A stretch of DNA of 64,000 nt from Streptomyces sp. NBC_01314 (GTDB taxonomy: Bacteria > Actinomycetota > Actinomycetes > Streptomycetales > Streptomycetaceae): contig NZ_CP108394.1 of NCBI RefSeq assembly GCF_041435215.1, positions 5,208,001-5,272,000 on the forward strand, read 5' to 3'. Both the position numbers and the translations under genes were made by a program. The notes beneath the pieces are model-generated. The model was given only the letters and a program-made list of their open reading frames with translations, was not told the DNA's origin and made no database searches. This document shows, one piece after another, positions 44,042 to 52,368 of the stretch. Numbering within the stretch: the stretch's first letter is position 1; every line of letters begins with the position of its first letter.

Positions 44042-45418
44042 CTACTCGGCGACGGGGCGAGGAGTGGCTACCGGCCCGGACGCCTCCACGGGCGCTGGCG
44101 GGACGTAGGGGCGGAAGGGCACGAGCGCAGGCACGTCGGGTGCGAGGTGGGCCGTCTCGCGGCAGATGGCCGCCGCTTCGGCGAGGGAGAGGTGAGGCGT
44201 GCGGATGCGGGACCAGCCGCCGGACGTGTCGCCGACGACGGCGAGGCCGGGCAGCTCGGGCGCGATGCCGCAGGCCGCGTACACCGCCTCGGGGGCGATG
44301 TCCCCGAGGGCCATCTTGGCGGAGGCTTCGTCGTTGACGCGGTGGCAGACGCGGCCGGTCAGCTGGGCCCGGAGCATGGTGGCGCCCTTGCCCAGCTCGG
44401 CGCCGAAGCGCTGTCCGCAGACCTCCAGATAGATGCCGGCCGCGCGGCCGAGCTGGGCAAGGCGGATGAGCTGGGTGACCATCTCGTCTCGCCGTTCCTC
44501 CTCCTTCCTGGTGGCGACGAGGAAGAGTTCCGCCACCTCGTCGATGAACAGCACAATGGGAGCCGGGCGTTCGTCGTCCGGCAGGCCCCAGATGTCCGAG
44601 GTGATCAGCTCATCCGGGGTCCCGGGGCCGATGCCCTGCCGGGCCTTGATCAGGTCGTAGCGGTCCTCCATCTCCTTCACCAGCACGGGCAGCAGCTCGG
44701 CCGCCTGTACCGGGTCGGTGGCCAGGGCGGAGAGCCGGGCCGCGAACGGCGCCAGCTCGACGCCGCGCTTGCAGTCGATCCCGACGAGGACGACCGGCTG
44801 AGCGGCCAGCCCGGTGAGCAGGTTGCGCAGGAACATGGACTTGCCCGACAGCGTGGCGCCGAGGACGAGTTGATGCGGAACGGCCCGGTAGTCCCGTACG
44901 AACGCCGTCGCGTCCTCGCGCAGAGCCACCGGCACCCGAAGCGGCCCGGCACCAGTCCGACGAGGCATCCGCACCTTCCGCAGGACGTCGAAGCCGACGA
45001 GCCGCAGTTCCACGACCCCGGGCTTGACGTCCCGCACGTACACGGCGTGAACACCCCAGGCGTGCCGCAGCCGTTCGGCCGAGGCCGCCACATCCCCCGG
45101 TTCCTGCCCCGGAGCCAGCCGCAGCCGGAGCCGCAGGCCGGTCGAGGTGGGCCGGATCATGCCCCGCCGAGGCGGCACCGGCCGGATCTCCCGCCGAGTG
45201 GTCGCCTTGACGGCCAGCGCCCGCCACCGGGACGGCGGGACCGTCAGGCCGCACGCGTCCATGGTCGAGGAGTACGAGGCCAGCAGCCGGGCCACCGAGA
45301 CCGGCAGCCCGACCGTGGACCAGTACGCCGCAGGGTGGGCGTGCCGGGCGTAGAGCGCGCCGCCGCCTATCGCAGCAAGCGGCGCACCCCACTCGGCCAG
45401 CGTCACCAGGTCGGTCAC
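44042..45418 (-). CDS. FtsK/SpoIIIE-like DNA translocase of the TraB/TraSA type
   Basis: 458 residues from GTG 45418. N-terminal hydrophobic segment, Walker A GATLSGKS (187-194) and Walker B IVLFIDEVAELF (D293-E294). The end (LSLAEAAAICRETAHLAP) resembles the winged helix that recognises the clt repeats. Hexameric ATPase that pumps double-stranded element DNA into the recipient. It is preceded by the 116-residue regulatory protein after 5 bp. Confidence 0.9.
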   Translation of the reverse strand: MTDLVTLAEWGAPLAAIGGGALYARHAHPAAYWSTVGLPVSVARLLASYSSTMDACGLTVPPSRWRALAVKATTRREIRPVPPRRGMIRPTSTGLRLRLRLAPGQEPGDVAASAERLRHAWGVHAVYVRDVKPGVVELRLVGFDVLRKVRMPRRTGAGPLRVPVALREDATAFVRDYRAVPHQLVLGATLSGKSMFLRNLLTGLAAQPVVLVGIDCKRGVELAPFAARLSALATDPVQAAELLPVLVKEMEDRYDLIKARQGIGPGTPDELITSDIWGLPDDERPAPIVLFIDEVAELFLVATRKEEERRDEMVTQLIRLAQLGRAAGIYLEVCGQRFGAELGKGATMLRAQLTGRVCHRVNDEASAKMALGDIAPEAVYAACGIAPELPGLAVVGDTSGGWSRIRTPHLSLAEAAAICRETAHLAPDVPALVPFRPYVPPAPVEASGPVATPRPVAE

Positions 45419-45423
45419 GGCGA

Positions 45424-45774
45424 TCAGCCCGCCTGTGCCATCGGGAAGGCACCCGGAGCCACGGCGGTGGCCCGGTAGGCGATGCCGTGCCGCTGCTGGC
45501 CGTTGAACACGCTCTCCCACGGCCGGGCGATGAGCCCCGGCAGCGAGACGGGAGCACCGACCGTCAGCCCGTCGGTCACCCCGCTCTCGGGGATGGTGAC
45601 CTGGATCAGGGACGACTCACCTTCGTCGATGAAGACGACGCCGACCGTCATCAGTGCCTCACCGCTCACGGCATCCTTGGCGATCTCACCGGTCTGCCGA
45701 TCGCGCACCTTCGGTGTCGGCGCTTCGGTGAGCAGGATCGTGGCGGTCGAGGCGTCAATGCGGATCACACGCAC
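45424..45774 (-). CDS. SCO3933-like regulatory protein of pSAM2-type elements
   Basis: 116 residues from GTG 45774, with AAGGAG 7 bp upstream; the ATG at 45816 lacks this. Beta-rich: VRVIRIDASTATILLTEAP, then GVVFIDEGESSLIQVTIPE and a final RHGIAYRATAV. First gene of the transfer operon, directly behind two TTGACTT operators, so its expression is KorSA-controlled. Confidence 0.75.
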   Translation of the reverse strand: MRVIRIDASTATILLTEAPTPKVRDRQTGEIAKDAVSGEALMTVGVVFIDEGESSLIQVTIPESGVTDGLTVGAPVSLPGLIARPWESVFNGQQRHGIAYRATAVAPGAFPMAQAG

Positions 45775-45817
45775 AGAGGTTTCTCCTTCTGAGTCGATCA
45801 ACTCGCCACCTGACAAG

Positions 45818-45864
45818 TTGACTTAGCAAGCCCGAAGTTAGAGATGACAGGTTGACTTGTCAAG
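45818..45864. promoter_or_regulatory. two TTGACTT-type operators before the transfer operon
   Basis: TTGACTTAGCAAG (45818-45830) and TTGACTTGTCAAG (45852-45864) are 34 bp apart. A related site lies before the GntR gene itself at 46652-46670. They are probable binding sites of the KorSA-like repressor. Confidence 0.65.
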
Positions 45865-45897
45865 TGGGATTGAGGGCGAACTCGCCTGGATCAGGCG

Positions 45898-46626
45898 TCA
45901 GTTCAAGCGATAGGTGTCTTCGAGTTCCTGACGATCGGCAGGAAGTAGCACGTCAGAGACTTGCAGTGCTTGCCCGGCCGCATCGCACGCAATGACCAGG
46001 ACACTGAGCACGGGCACCCCGTCCGACAAGCCCAGCAGCTCGGCTTCACCGCTCTCAGGCAGTCGAGCCGAGACCCGCTCCGTCACATGGTCGTAGCGGA
46101 CCTTCTTCCGAGCCTCCACATGCTTGCGCACACTGCCGCTCAGAGCTTCGGCACTCGCCAGCTCGGTGCCCTCGACCAGGCCGGCGGGGAAGTACGACGA
46201 GACCAACTCGACCGCTTCGCCGTCCTCGTCCACAAGGAAGCGACGCATGAGAACCTTGGCTCGCTTCGGAAGCCCGAGCGCGGAGGCGACCCGCGCCGGA
46301 ACGGGGACTTCAGCGACTTCGACCATGCGCCCCGAGGCCCGCGACTCATCGCGCTCCAGGGCTTCTCGCCCCCGCCGATCCTGCTGCTCAACAACTTCCG
46401 GACGGCCCCGAACGGTCGTGCCATACCCCTGCCGGGACTCCAGCCAGCCGTCGCGCTTCAGCAGCTCCAGCGCACGCACGACGGTCGGGCGGGACATCCC
46501 GAAGGCCTGCACCAGTTGGTTCTCACTGGGCACCCGGGTGCCGGGCGGATAGGTGCCGTCCTCGATGCGCTGCTGAATGGTCTGAGCGAGGCGGACGTAC
46601 TTCGGTGCCTCCACTTCATACGCCAT
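45898..46626 (-). CDS. KorSA-like GntR/UTRA transcriptional repressor
   Basis: 242 residues. The GntR winged helix (YVRLAQTIQQRIEDGTYPPG, then VPSENQLVQAFGMSRPTVVR) is followed by a UTRA effector domain (VLMRRFLVDEDGEAVELVSS, then RYDHVTERVSARLPE). In pSAM2 KorSA silences pra/transfer functions. The TTGACTT motifs on both sides (45818-45864 and 46652-46670) support autoregulation and repression of the transfer operon. Confidence 0.85.
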   Translation of the reverse strand: MAYEVEAPKYVRLAQTIQQRIEDGTYPPGTRVPSENQLVQAFGMSRPTVVRALELLKRDGWLESRQGYGTTVRGRPEVVEQQDRRGREALERDESRASGRMVEVAEVPVPARVASALGLPKRAKVLMRRFLVDEDGEAVELVSSYFPAGLVEGTELASAEALSGSVRKHVEARKKVRYDHVTERVSARLPESGEAELLGLSDGVPVLSVLVIACDAAGQALQVSDVLLPADRQELEDTYRLN

Positions 46627-46651
46627 GAACGCCGCCGCCTGTCGAGATTGG

Positions 46652-46670
46652 CCAAGTCAACTGGTCAACC
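46652..46670. promoter_or_regulatory. operator upstream of the KorSA-like gene
   Basis: CCAAGTCAACTGGTCAACC contains two inverted TTGAC half-sites, the same half-site as at 45818 and 45852, placed 26 bp before the start codon. Confidence 0.6.
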
Positions 46671-46691
46671 AGACTAGCGACAACTGGGCCG

Positions 46692-47156
46692 TCAGGACAG
46701 AACCGGCTCGAAGCCCTCACCGGACGGCCACGCGTCGGCAACGTCGAAGGAGACGACTGTCCCGCCGAAGCGACTTGGGCCGGAGTGCCACGACTCGGCG
46801 ATGGAGTCGACGAGGAGCAACCCGCGCCCGTGGGCATCGCTGGCCTCCGGTTGCCGCATGCGCACACTCGCCGGGAACCCGGGGTTGTGCACCTCGATCC
46901 GGAGCGACGTCTCCACGCGGTACCAAGCAACGCGCACCGTCCAGGTCTCGTCTGCCCGTCCGTAGAGAATGGCGTTGGTCACCAGCTCCGAGATCATCAA
47001 CACACAGTCGTCGATCGAGCAGGCCGGGTTGTACGGGGCGATGAACTTCCGGAACCAGCGCCGCGCCCGAGGTACGGACTCCGCGACAGGGTGCAAGGTC
47101 ATGGCACCGAGTCGAGGTGAGTCCGCAGAGGGAAAGCGGTCGATCGTGTAGGCCAT
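46692..47156 (-). CDS. RsbW-like ATP-binding protein in the element
   Basis: 154 residues from ATG 47156, with AAGGAG 9 bp upstream. HATPase motifs: MISELVTNAILYG, VHNPGFPASV and GRGLLLVDSIAESW. Third ATPase of this family in the window, but without an XRE/DUF397 partner. The previous gene stops 6 bp before the start, so both are co-transcribed. Confidence 0.85.
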   Translation of the reverse strand: MAYTIDRFPSADSPRLGAMTLHPVAESVPRARRWFRKFIAPYNPACSIDDCVLMISELVTNAILYGRADETWTVRVAWYRVETSLRIEVHNPGFPASVRMRQPEASDAHGRGLLLVDSIAESWHSGPSRFGGTVVSFDVADAWPSGEGFEPVLS

Positions 47157-47162
47157 CCGCAC

Positions 47163-47336
47163 TCACTCCTTGCCGCTGCCGTCGCAGTCGAGGCAGCGTC
47201 GTTTCGACGTGGCACTGAGGCGGTCATTGGCCGTGGAGAGCGCCAGTGCCGTGCGGGAGCCGACGCGCTTCCAGCCACGCCCTCGACATCCCCGGCAAGT
47301 TGCACGCGCGCCCTGGTCCGGCCGCTGACTCGTCAC
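47163..47336 (-). CDS. small CxxCxGxG protein (DnaJ-type zinc motif)
   Basis: 57 residues from GTG 47336, preceded by AAGGGGG. Two zinc-binding repeats, CRGCRGRGW and CLDCDGSGKE, separated by ~25 residues, like half of a DnaJ zinc finger. Small proteins of this type are common in Streptomyces elements; function unknown. It lies directly behind two AGTGGC operators at 47358-47399. Confidence 0.7.
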   Translation of the reverse strand: MTSQRPDQGARATCRGCRGRGWKRVGSRTALALSTANDRLSATSKRRCLDCDGSGKE

Positions 47337-47357
47337 TCCGTGCCCCCTTCCGAATCC

Positions 47358-47399
47358 AAGTGGCCTTAGCCACTTCCTGGATAGTGGCATTAGCCACTT
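47358..47399. promoter_or_regulatory. two palindromic operators AGTGGC-N4-GCCACT
   Basis: AAGTGGCCTTAGCCACTT (47358-47375) and TAGTGGCATTAGCCACTT (47382-47399) are centred 24 bp apart, just before the small zinc-motif gene and right after the second GntR gene. Confidence 0.75.
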
Positions 47400-47435
47400 G
47401 GACTGTGCAAGCGGTTCGACACAACTCCCAGACCA

Positions 47436-48176
47436 TCAGGTGAGCGGGTAGCCCTGCTCGAACGCCCAGCGATGCGGCGGATAGGTGGCTTCGGCGAACT
47501 CCAACGGCCGGTCCTGAAGGTCGAAGACGACGTGATGAACGATCAGGACTGATGACCCGGCCTGCAGCTGGAGGTCTGCCGCCTCCTCCTCCGTCACACT
47601 GCGAGCACACATACGGTCTTCGGCATAGCTCCCCTGACGTCCCGTCATGTTCTCGACGTACATGAGCGTCCCCTCCTGGATCCGCTCCGGCTCCAGGAGC
47701 TTCGGGGCTCGCTGGCCGACGTCCGGAGCGAACCACGAAGTGGACAGCGTGATCGGCCCGTCCTGATTGTTCGTCACCCGGCGCCGGTGCACAGCACGAA
47801 GATCCTTGACCAGGCCCAAAGCCTCAGCAACGTGATCCGGGGCTTCCATCCAACCGGCCGAGGTGATCACGGCGTACTCACCGGGCGTGTAGATCTTCCC
47901 GGTCTGCCGAGCCCGCCCGTACAGCTCACGCGCCCGCCGGTTGACCTCCAGGCTGCGCACGTACGTGCCTGACCCCTGACGCTTCTCGACGAGCCCCTGA
48001 TGGCTCAGCGCCTCCAGCGACCGCGCAGCAGTCGGGCGGGACACCTTCCAGTTCGCAGCCAACTGCCGCTCCGAGGGAACCTCGTCTCCCGGCCTCAGGT
48101 CACCCCGAAGAATCTGATCACGGATGTAGTGCGCGATCTGGAGATACTTCGGCTGAGCCTCTTCGATCTGAGGCAT
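47436..48176 (-). CDS. second GntR/UTRA transcriptional regulator
   Basis: 246 residues. Winged helix YLQIAHYIRDQILRGDLRPG, then VPSERQLAANWKVSRPTAAR and a QGSGTYV wing. The UTRA domain contains LRAVHRRRVTNNQDGPI, DRMCARSVTEEEAADL and LIVHHVVFDLQDRPLEF. The AGTGGC/GCCACT palindromes on both sides of the gene (47358-47399 and 48202-48225) are its probable operators, distinct from those of the first GntR. Confidence 0.87.
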   Translation of the reverse strand: MPQIEEAQPKYLQIAHYIRDQILRGDLRPGDEVPSERQLAANWKVSRPTAARSLEALSHQGLVEKRQGSGTYVRSLEVNRRARELYGRARQTGKIYTPGEYAVITSAGWMEAPDHVAEALGLVKDLRAVHRRRVTNNQDGPITLSTSWFAPDVGQRAPKLLEPERIQEGTLMYVENMTGRQGSYAEDRMCARSVTEEEAADLQLQAGSSVLIVHHVVFDLQDRPLEFAEATYPPHRWAFEQGYPLT

Positions 48177-48201
48177 GTCTCCTCCTCATCTTCCCAGCCC
48201 A

Positions 48202-48225
48202 AGTGGCTATGGCCAGTAGCCACTA
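48202..48225. promoter_or_regulatory. operator in the divergent GntR-DUF1152 promoter
   Basis: AGTGGC (48203-48208) and GCCACT (48220-48225) flank an inner GGCC. A TATAGA (48225-48230) overlaps the right edge and may be the -10 for the DUF1152 gene. Confidence 0.6.
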
Positions 48226-48266
48226 TAGAGTGAGTGGTCAACCCTCGACCCCGTAGGCTGAACCGC

Positions 48267-49364
48267 ATGACGCGGTTGATCGTCGCAGCAGGAGGAGGGG
48301 GCGACGCAGTCGCCGCCGCAATGCTTCACGCCGCCCTCTACGGCGACGAGGACCAGGCGGTGATCCTCACATACGCGTGGGACCGCCTCCTGATCGATCC
48401 AGTTCCGGGCCCCCGAGGACCGAACAACTTCACCGGCCTCCAACACCTCACCCCAGCAGTCTGGACAGTGCCGGCCGAGGCCCGCCCGATCACTCCAGCA
48501 GGCTCCACACTCCCCCGACTCGCAGCAGAGCTCCCGCACACCTTCGCGCTGATCGACCCACACCACGGAGTCGAGGGCATCACCCGCCAGCTCGAAGAGC
48601 TAGTGAGCCACCTGTCACCGGAGTCGATCGATCTCCTGGACGTTGGCGGAGACATCCTCGCCCGAGGCGATGAGCCGACACTGAAGAGCCCGCTCGCCGA
48701 CGCCGTCACGCTCGCCGCGTGCTGCCAGGTGAACGCACCGATCCGCCTCCTGGTGGCAGGCCCCGGCCTGGACGGCGAACTGCCTCCCGATGAACTGCGC
48801 GGCATGCTCGGCCCGCTCGTCCACACCTTCACGGCCAAGGACGTTGAGCCGGTCGGCCCGGTCCTGGAGTGGCACCCCTCCGAGGCAACCGCGATGCTCG
48901 CGGCGACAGCCCGAGGCGTACGCGGCACGTGCGAGATGCGAGACGCCGGCCTTCCCGTCCCTCTCACCGACGAAGGTCCGACCGTCTTTGAGGTCGACCT
49001 GGACGAAGCACTGAGCCGCAACCAGTTGGCCCGCGCCATCACGGCGACCGCCACCCTGGACGAGGTAGAGGCACACAGCCGCGAAATCTGCGGATACTCG
49101 GAGATCGACTACGAGCGCAACAAGGCCGCATGGCTCAAAGGCCAGCCACCGGTACCGCTCGGCTCCCAGGCCGTGCTGGCTCAACTCGACCAGTTCGAAG
49201 CCGAGGCCCGGAGCCGCGGAGTCACCCACACGACGTTCCGCCGCATCACCGAGGCCCTGAACCTCAACGGCTCCCTGCGCGAAGACCTACGCCAACTGCT
49301 GATCAGCAGCCGCCCGGAGAAGTACGACGCACCCTTGTGGCGCATCACATCCACTGCTGAGTAA
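48267..49364 (+). CDS. DUF1152-family protein
   Basis: 365 residues from ATG 48267 (MTRLIVAAGGGGDAVAAAML). The Gly-rich AAGGGGDAVAA loop, LLDVGGDILARGDEPTLKSP, VAGPGLDGELPPDEL and TARGVRGTCEMRDAG fit the DUF1152 family, which shares features with nucleotide-binding folds. It is divergent from the second GntR regulator, which probably controls it. Function unknown. The stop codon touches the dispersed repeat at 49359. Confidence 0.75.
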   Translation: MTRLIVAAGGGGDAVAAAMLHAALYGDEDQAVILTYAWDRLLIDPVPGPRGPNNFTGLQHLTPAVWTVPAEARPITPAGSTLPRLAAELPHTFALIDPHHGVEGITRQLEELVSHLSPESIDLLDVGGDILARGDEPTLKSPLADAVTLAACCQVNAPIRLLVAGPGLDGELPPDELRGMLGPLVHTFTAKDVEPVGPVLEWHPSEATAMLAATARGVRGTCEMRDAGLPVPLTDEGPTVFEVDLDEALSRNQLARAITATATLDEVEAHSREICGYSEIDYERNKAAWLKGQPPVPLGSQAVLAQLDQFEAEARSRGVTHTTFRRITEALNLNGSLREDLRQLLISSRPEKYDAPLWRITSTAE

Positions 49365-49504
49365 CAACCTTCTTCACGGGTTCAAGGCGGCTCGCTCCGC
49401 TCCCCGCGCGCGGCCCAGCCCCCGGCCGGGCCTGCGCTCCTGCCTTCGTCCCGCTCCAGCCCGGCCGGCGCCCGTGCCGCACGCCCCGCAATCAACCGCC
49501 TGAG
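49359..49504 (-). repeat. dispersed ~140-bp repeat, copy in the element
   Basis: Read on the minus strand this matches 62997-63140: GCGGCACGGGCGCCGGCCGG, then GAGCGCAGGCCCGGCCGGGG and GAGCGAGCCGC, ending TTGAACCCG. A conserved hairpin is formed by CCGGCCGGGC and GCCCGGCCGG. No convincing protein is encoded. Confidence 0.7.
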
Positions 49505-49615
49505 ACCGGAGGATCCGTCGCGACGGGTCGTCCACTGCGTGACTGTCGGAGACAAGCAGGGTGTACCTGAATATTCTTCCCACGTCGGACGGCGCAGCGT
49601 GGCAGAATCTCTCCC

Positions 49616-51379
49616 ATGGCAGAACTTGACTCGCAGTCGAAACCTATTCAGTCGATCTACGTCTGGTACAGCGAGAATAAGCTTTGGGTGAATCGCCGGT
49701 ACCAACGGAAGCTCGTCTGGACGTTGGAGGAAAAGCAAAAACTGATCGAGTCGGTACTGAAGAGGTTCCCCATTCCTGCAGTTCTACTGGCAGAGCGCGA
49801 GGGTGGCGATTATGAAGTGATTGACGGCCTTCAAAGGCTTCACACCCTTCTGTCATTCACCGAAACTGCTTTTCCGACCCTCGATAATAGATACTTTGAT
49901 GTTGAGCAATTCGTAACCGCGAAGACTCGCTCTGTGGAAGAAGGAGCGTTCTCTGTAACACAAGGGCCAACTCTGTCGGCCCGCGAGGTCGGTACGTTCC
50001 TCGACTACCCGATTGCGGTTTCCGTGATGCGGGGAGCTACCGATGAGCAGATTGATGATGTATTCGCACGGATCAATACCTATGGCCACAGGCTGAGTGA
50101 CCAGGAACGTAGACAGTCCGGCGTGCAGGACGAATTCTCCGCCTTGGTGCGGAATCTCTCCTGCGAAGTGCGGGGAGATGCATCTAGCGATGTCTTGAGC
50201 CTCGACAAGATGCCATCCATCAGTATCGACCTGCCTAAAACAAAACATGGATACGAGGTTGAAGCCGATAGCGTCTTCTGGGTGGAACAAGGCGTTCTGC
50301 GCTCAACCGATCTGCGAGACTCGATGGATGAGCAGTGCGTGGCGGACATCGCCGCCTGCATCGTGGGTGGTGCCCTTGTTGAGCGTTCGAAAGATACTCT
50401 GGATGGAATTTATCAGGTTGGATCAAGCGAAAACAGCCGAGTCATTCGGGCGCTAGATAGCTATGGACCTGAGAGGTTCTCTGCAGAGTTTAAGCTCTGC
50501 ATCGACGAGATTCGCCAGGTATGCACCGAAGGTGGTGCCCGAAAACTTCGATCTGTCATCTTTTCCAAGACCAACACCAATCCATTTCCTGCGGTCTTCG
50601 CGGTATTGTTTGTGGCTTTCCATGAGCTACTCATCGGCGAAAACAAAAAGATCGCCAACTATGGGGCTGTAAAGTCTGCGATCACGAACCTGGATAAGCG
50701 CATCCAAACAAGTCGCGCCTCTACCGCGCCTGCCGAGCGGCGGAAGAACGTGGACACCATCAAAGCCCTAATTCAGGAGCACTTCATTGATAGCGAGCCG
50801 CGTGACATCTACGGAGACCACACGGCCACTGATATAGATGTAATTATCCGCCGGTCTGAAATCGAAAGCCCTCACTATGAATTGAAGCAAGGCATGCTTC
50901 GCCTGCACGGTAACCGTGAAATCGATCAGGCGGTAATCGACCGCGTGATTCACACCATCTGCGCAATTGCCAACAACGGTAAGAATCGAGCAGGAACGAT
51001 TTTGATCGGAGTGGCAGACAAGGAGGCTGACGCTCAGAGGGTTCGGAAATTGGATTCGGTCGAAGCGCGTAAGGTTGGTAGCCGCTTTGTCGTGGGTGTG
51101 CGGCGAGAAGCTCAAGTGCTGGGTGAGACGCCGGAGCGATACTTCGCACGCTGGAAGGAAGCGATTCGCTCCTCTGATCTTTCGCGCCCTCTCAGGGATG
51201 GGGTGCTAGCGAGCCTGGCATACTCTGAGTACTTTGGATATGGAGTAATCGCAATCAGAGTCCCTAGCCAAGAGGACGTTTCTTTGGTAGGGGAAAAGTT
51301 GTTCATTCGCTCGGGGGATGACACTGTCGAGGTCACAGAACCGTCAAGGATGCTAGAAATCGGCCGAAGGTTCCGTTAG
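49616..51379 (+). CDS. DUF262 (ParB-like) nuclease fused to an AlbA-2/schlafen-type domain
   Basis: 587 residues. The DUF262 domain has NRRYQRKLVWTLEEKQKLIE and the VIDGLQRLHTLLSF motif (D70-G-x-Q-R74, normally DGQQR), followed by FARINTYGHRLSDQERR. The C-terminal ~190 residues look like AlbA_2 (ESPHYELKQGMLRL, then ICAIANNGKNRAGTILIGVA and VIAIRVPSQEDVS). DUF262 proteins occur in GmrSD-type restriction and other antiphage systems. The low GC compared with neighbours indicates recent acquisition. Its role as a defence gene is inferred. Confidence 0.75.
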   Translation: MAELDSQSKPIQSIYVWYSENKLWVNRRYQRKLVWTLEEKQKLIESVLKRFPIPAVLLAEREGGDYEVIDGLQRLHTLLSFTETAFPTLDNRYFDVEQFVTAKTRSVEEGAFSVTQGPTLSAREVGTFLDYPIAVSVMRGATDEQIDDVFARINTYGHRLSDQERRQSGVQDEFSALVRNLSCEVRGDASSDVLSLDKMPSISIDLPKTKHGYEVEADSVFWVEQGVLRSTDLRDSMDEQCVADIAACIVGGALVERSKDTLDGIYQVGSSENSRVIRALDSYGPERFSAEFKLCIDEIRQVCTEGGARKLRSVIFSKTNTNPFPAVFAVLFVAFHELLIGENKKIANYGAVKSAITNLDKRIQTSRASTAPAERRKNVDTIKALIQEHFIDSEPRDIYGDHTATDIDVIIRRSEIESPHYELKQGMLRLHGNREIDQAVIDRVIHTICAIANNGKNRAGTILIGVADKEADAQRVRKLDSVEARKVGSRFVVGVRREAQVLGETPERYFARWKEAIRSSDLSRPLRDGVLASLAYSEYFGYGVIAIRVPSQEDVSLVGEKLFIRSGDDTVEVTEPSRMLEIGRRFR

Positions 51380-51519
51380 GCGCGTACTCAGTAGCCAGCA
51401 ATCCGAACGCTGGTCCGATGGCCAATTGTGATCGCCGAAGTTTGCCAAACTGAGCGCACCCGCGCCGTCGTAACTGGCAGGCCGTCGTGGGTTGCTCTCA
51501 TCGACACCCCGAAAGCGTG

Positions 51520-51605
51520 GCTGAGGCCGGTGGGGGTGCAGCGAGGCACACGCGCGCCTGATCGGTCGGCGCACCCACCGTCGTGGCTGGCTGTCGTCGG
51601 CTGAC
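51520..51605. repeat. diverged ~85-bp direct repeat, left copy
   Basis: GCTGAGGCCGGTGGGGG...GTCGTGGCTGGCTGTCGTCGG (quoted in parts) recurs in diverged form at 55000-55083. The copies flank the DUF4265 and STAND genes. The rest of 51380-51693 shows no gene. Confidence 0.6.
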
Positions 51606-51693
51606 GCACAGACAAACCTGTGTCCAACTCTGAGTAGACGTCATCGGTCACCCACCTGCGGCAGGCGTGGCAGCACTGTGCATCCTGGGCACC

Positions 51694-52179
51694 ATGACGA
51701 ACCCCGAAGGCCCGTACGTGAAGGTGCACTTCCGGCTTGTGATCGAGGACGACTGGCCCCCGGCATCCGTGGAGAGCTTGTGGGCCGTCGACCAGGGCGA
51801 CGGCACCGCGCGGCTCGACAACATCCCGTGGTTCGTTCGAGGCATCGCGTGCGGGGACGTCGTGGCTACCGAGCCCGACGAAGAAGGCGTGCACTGGGCC
51901 GGCGAAGTGGTTCGGCGTTCGGAGAACTGCACCATCCGCCTCATCGTGTTCCGTGACAGCGGCTCGGGAGCCGCACGGCAGAGCGTGATCAACACGTTTC
52001 ACGAACTCGGAGTCTGCGGCGAGGGCATAGAGCGGTTCCGCATGGTCGCCCTGGACGTCCCGCCCACCGCCGATCTCGCCAAGGTGCAAAGGCTGCTCAA
52101 CCACGGTGTCGCCCAGGAGTGGTGGGACATGGAAGAGGGGTGCATCACCGGGCAATGGCGGGCCACATCCGCTGCCTGA
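51694..52179 (+). CDS. DUF4265-family protein
   Basis: 161 residues from ATG 51694. Family features: VKVHFRLVIEDDWPPASVES, LWAVDQGDGTARLDNIPWFV, GIACGDVVATEPDEEGVHWA and RSENCTIRLIV. It often occurs as a small cytoplasmic protein beside toxin or defence genes; its reaction is unknown. GC is host-like, unlike the flanking defence genes. Confidence 0.75.
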   Translation: MTNPEGPYVKVHFRLVIEDDWPPASVESLWAVDQGDGTARLDNIPWFVRGIACGDVVATEPDEEGVHWAGEVVRRSENCTIRLIVFRDSGSGAARQSVINTFHELGVCGEGIERFRMVALDVPPTADLAKVQRLLNHGVAQEWWDMEEGCITGQWRATSAA

Positions 52180-52368
52180 CGCCGTTCATGTGACCCATGG
52201 CTGGGCCGTCTCTGGGCTGTCCGAGGTCGCCCAACAGTGACCAAAAACAACCGCCAGGCGCGCGGCCCCACCGCCCCTGACCAGCAAAACCCAGCTCATC
52301 AAGATCCCCGACAACCCCCAAGGCAAGAAGACAGGTCTTGACTCACCCATTGACACTCCACCGACCTC

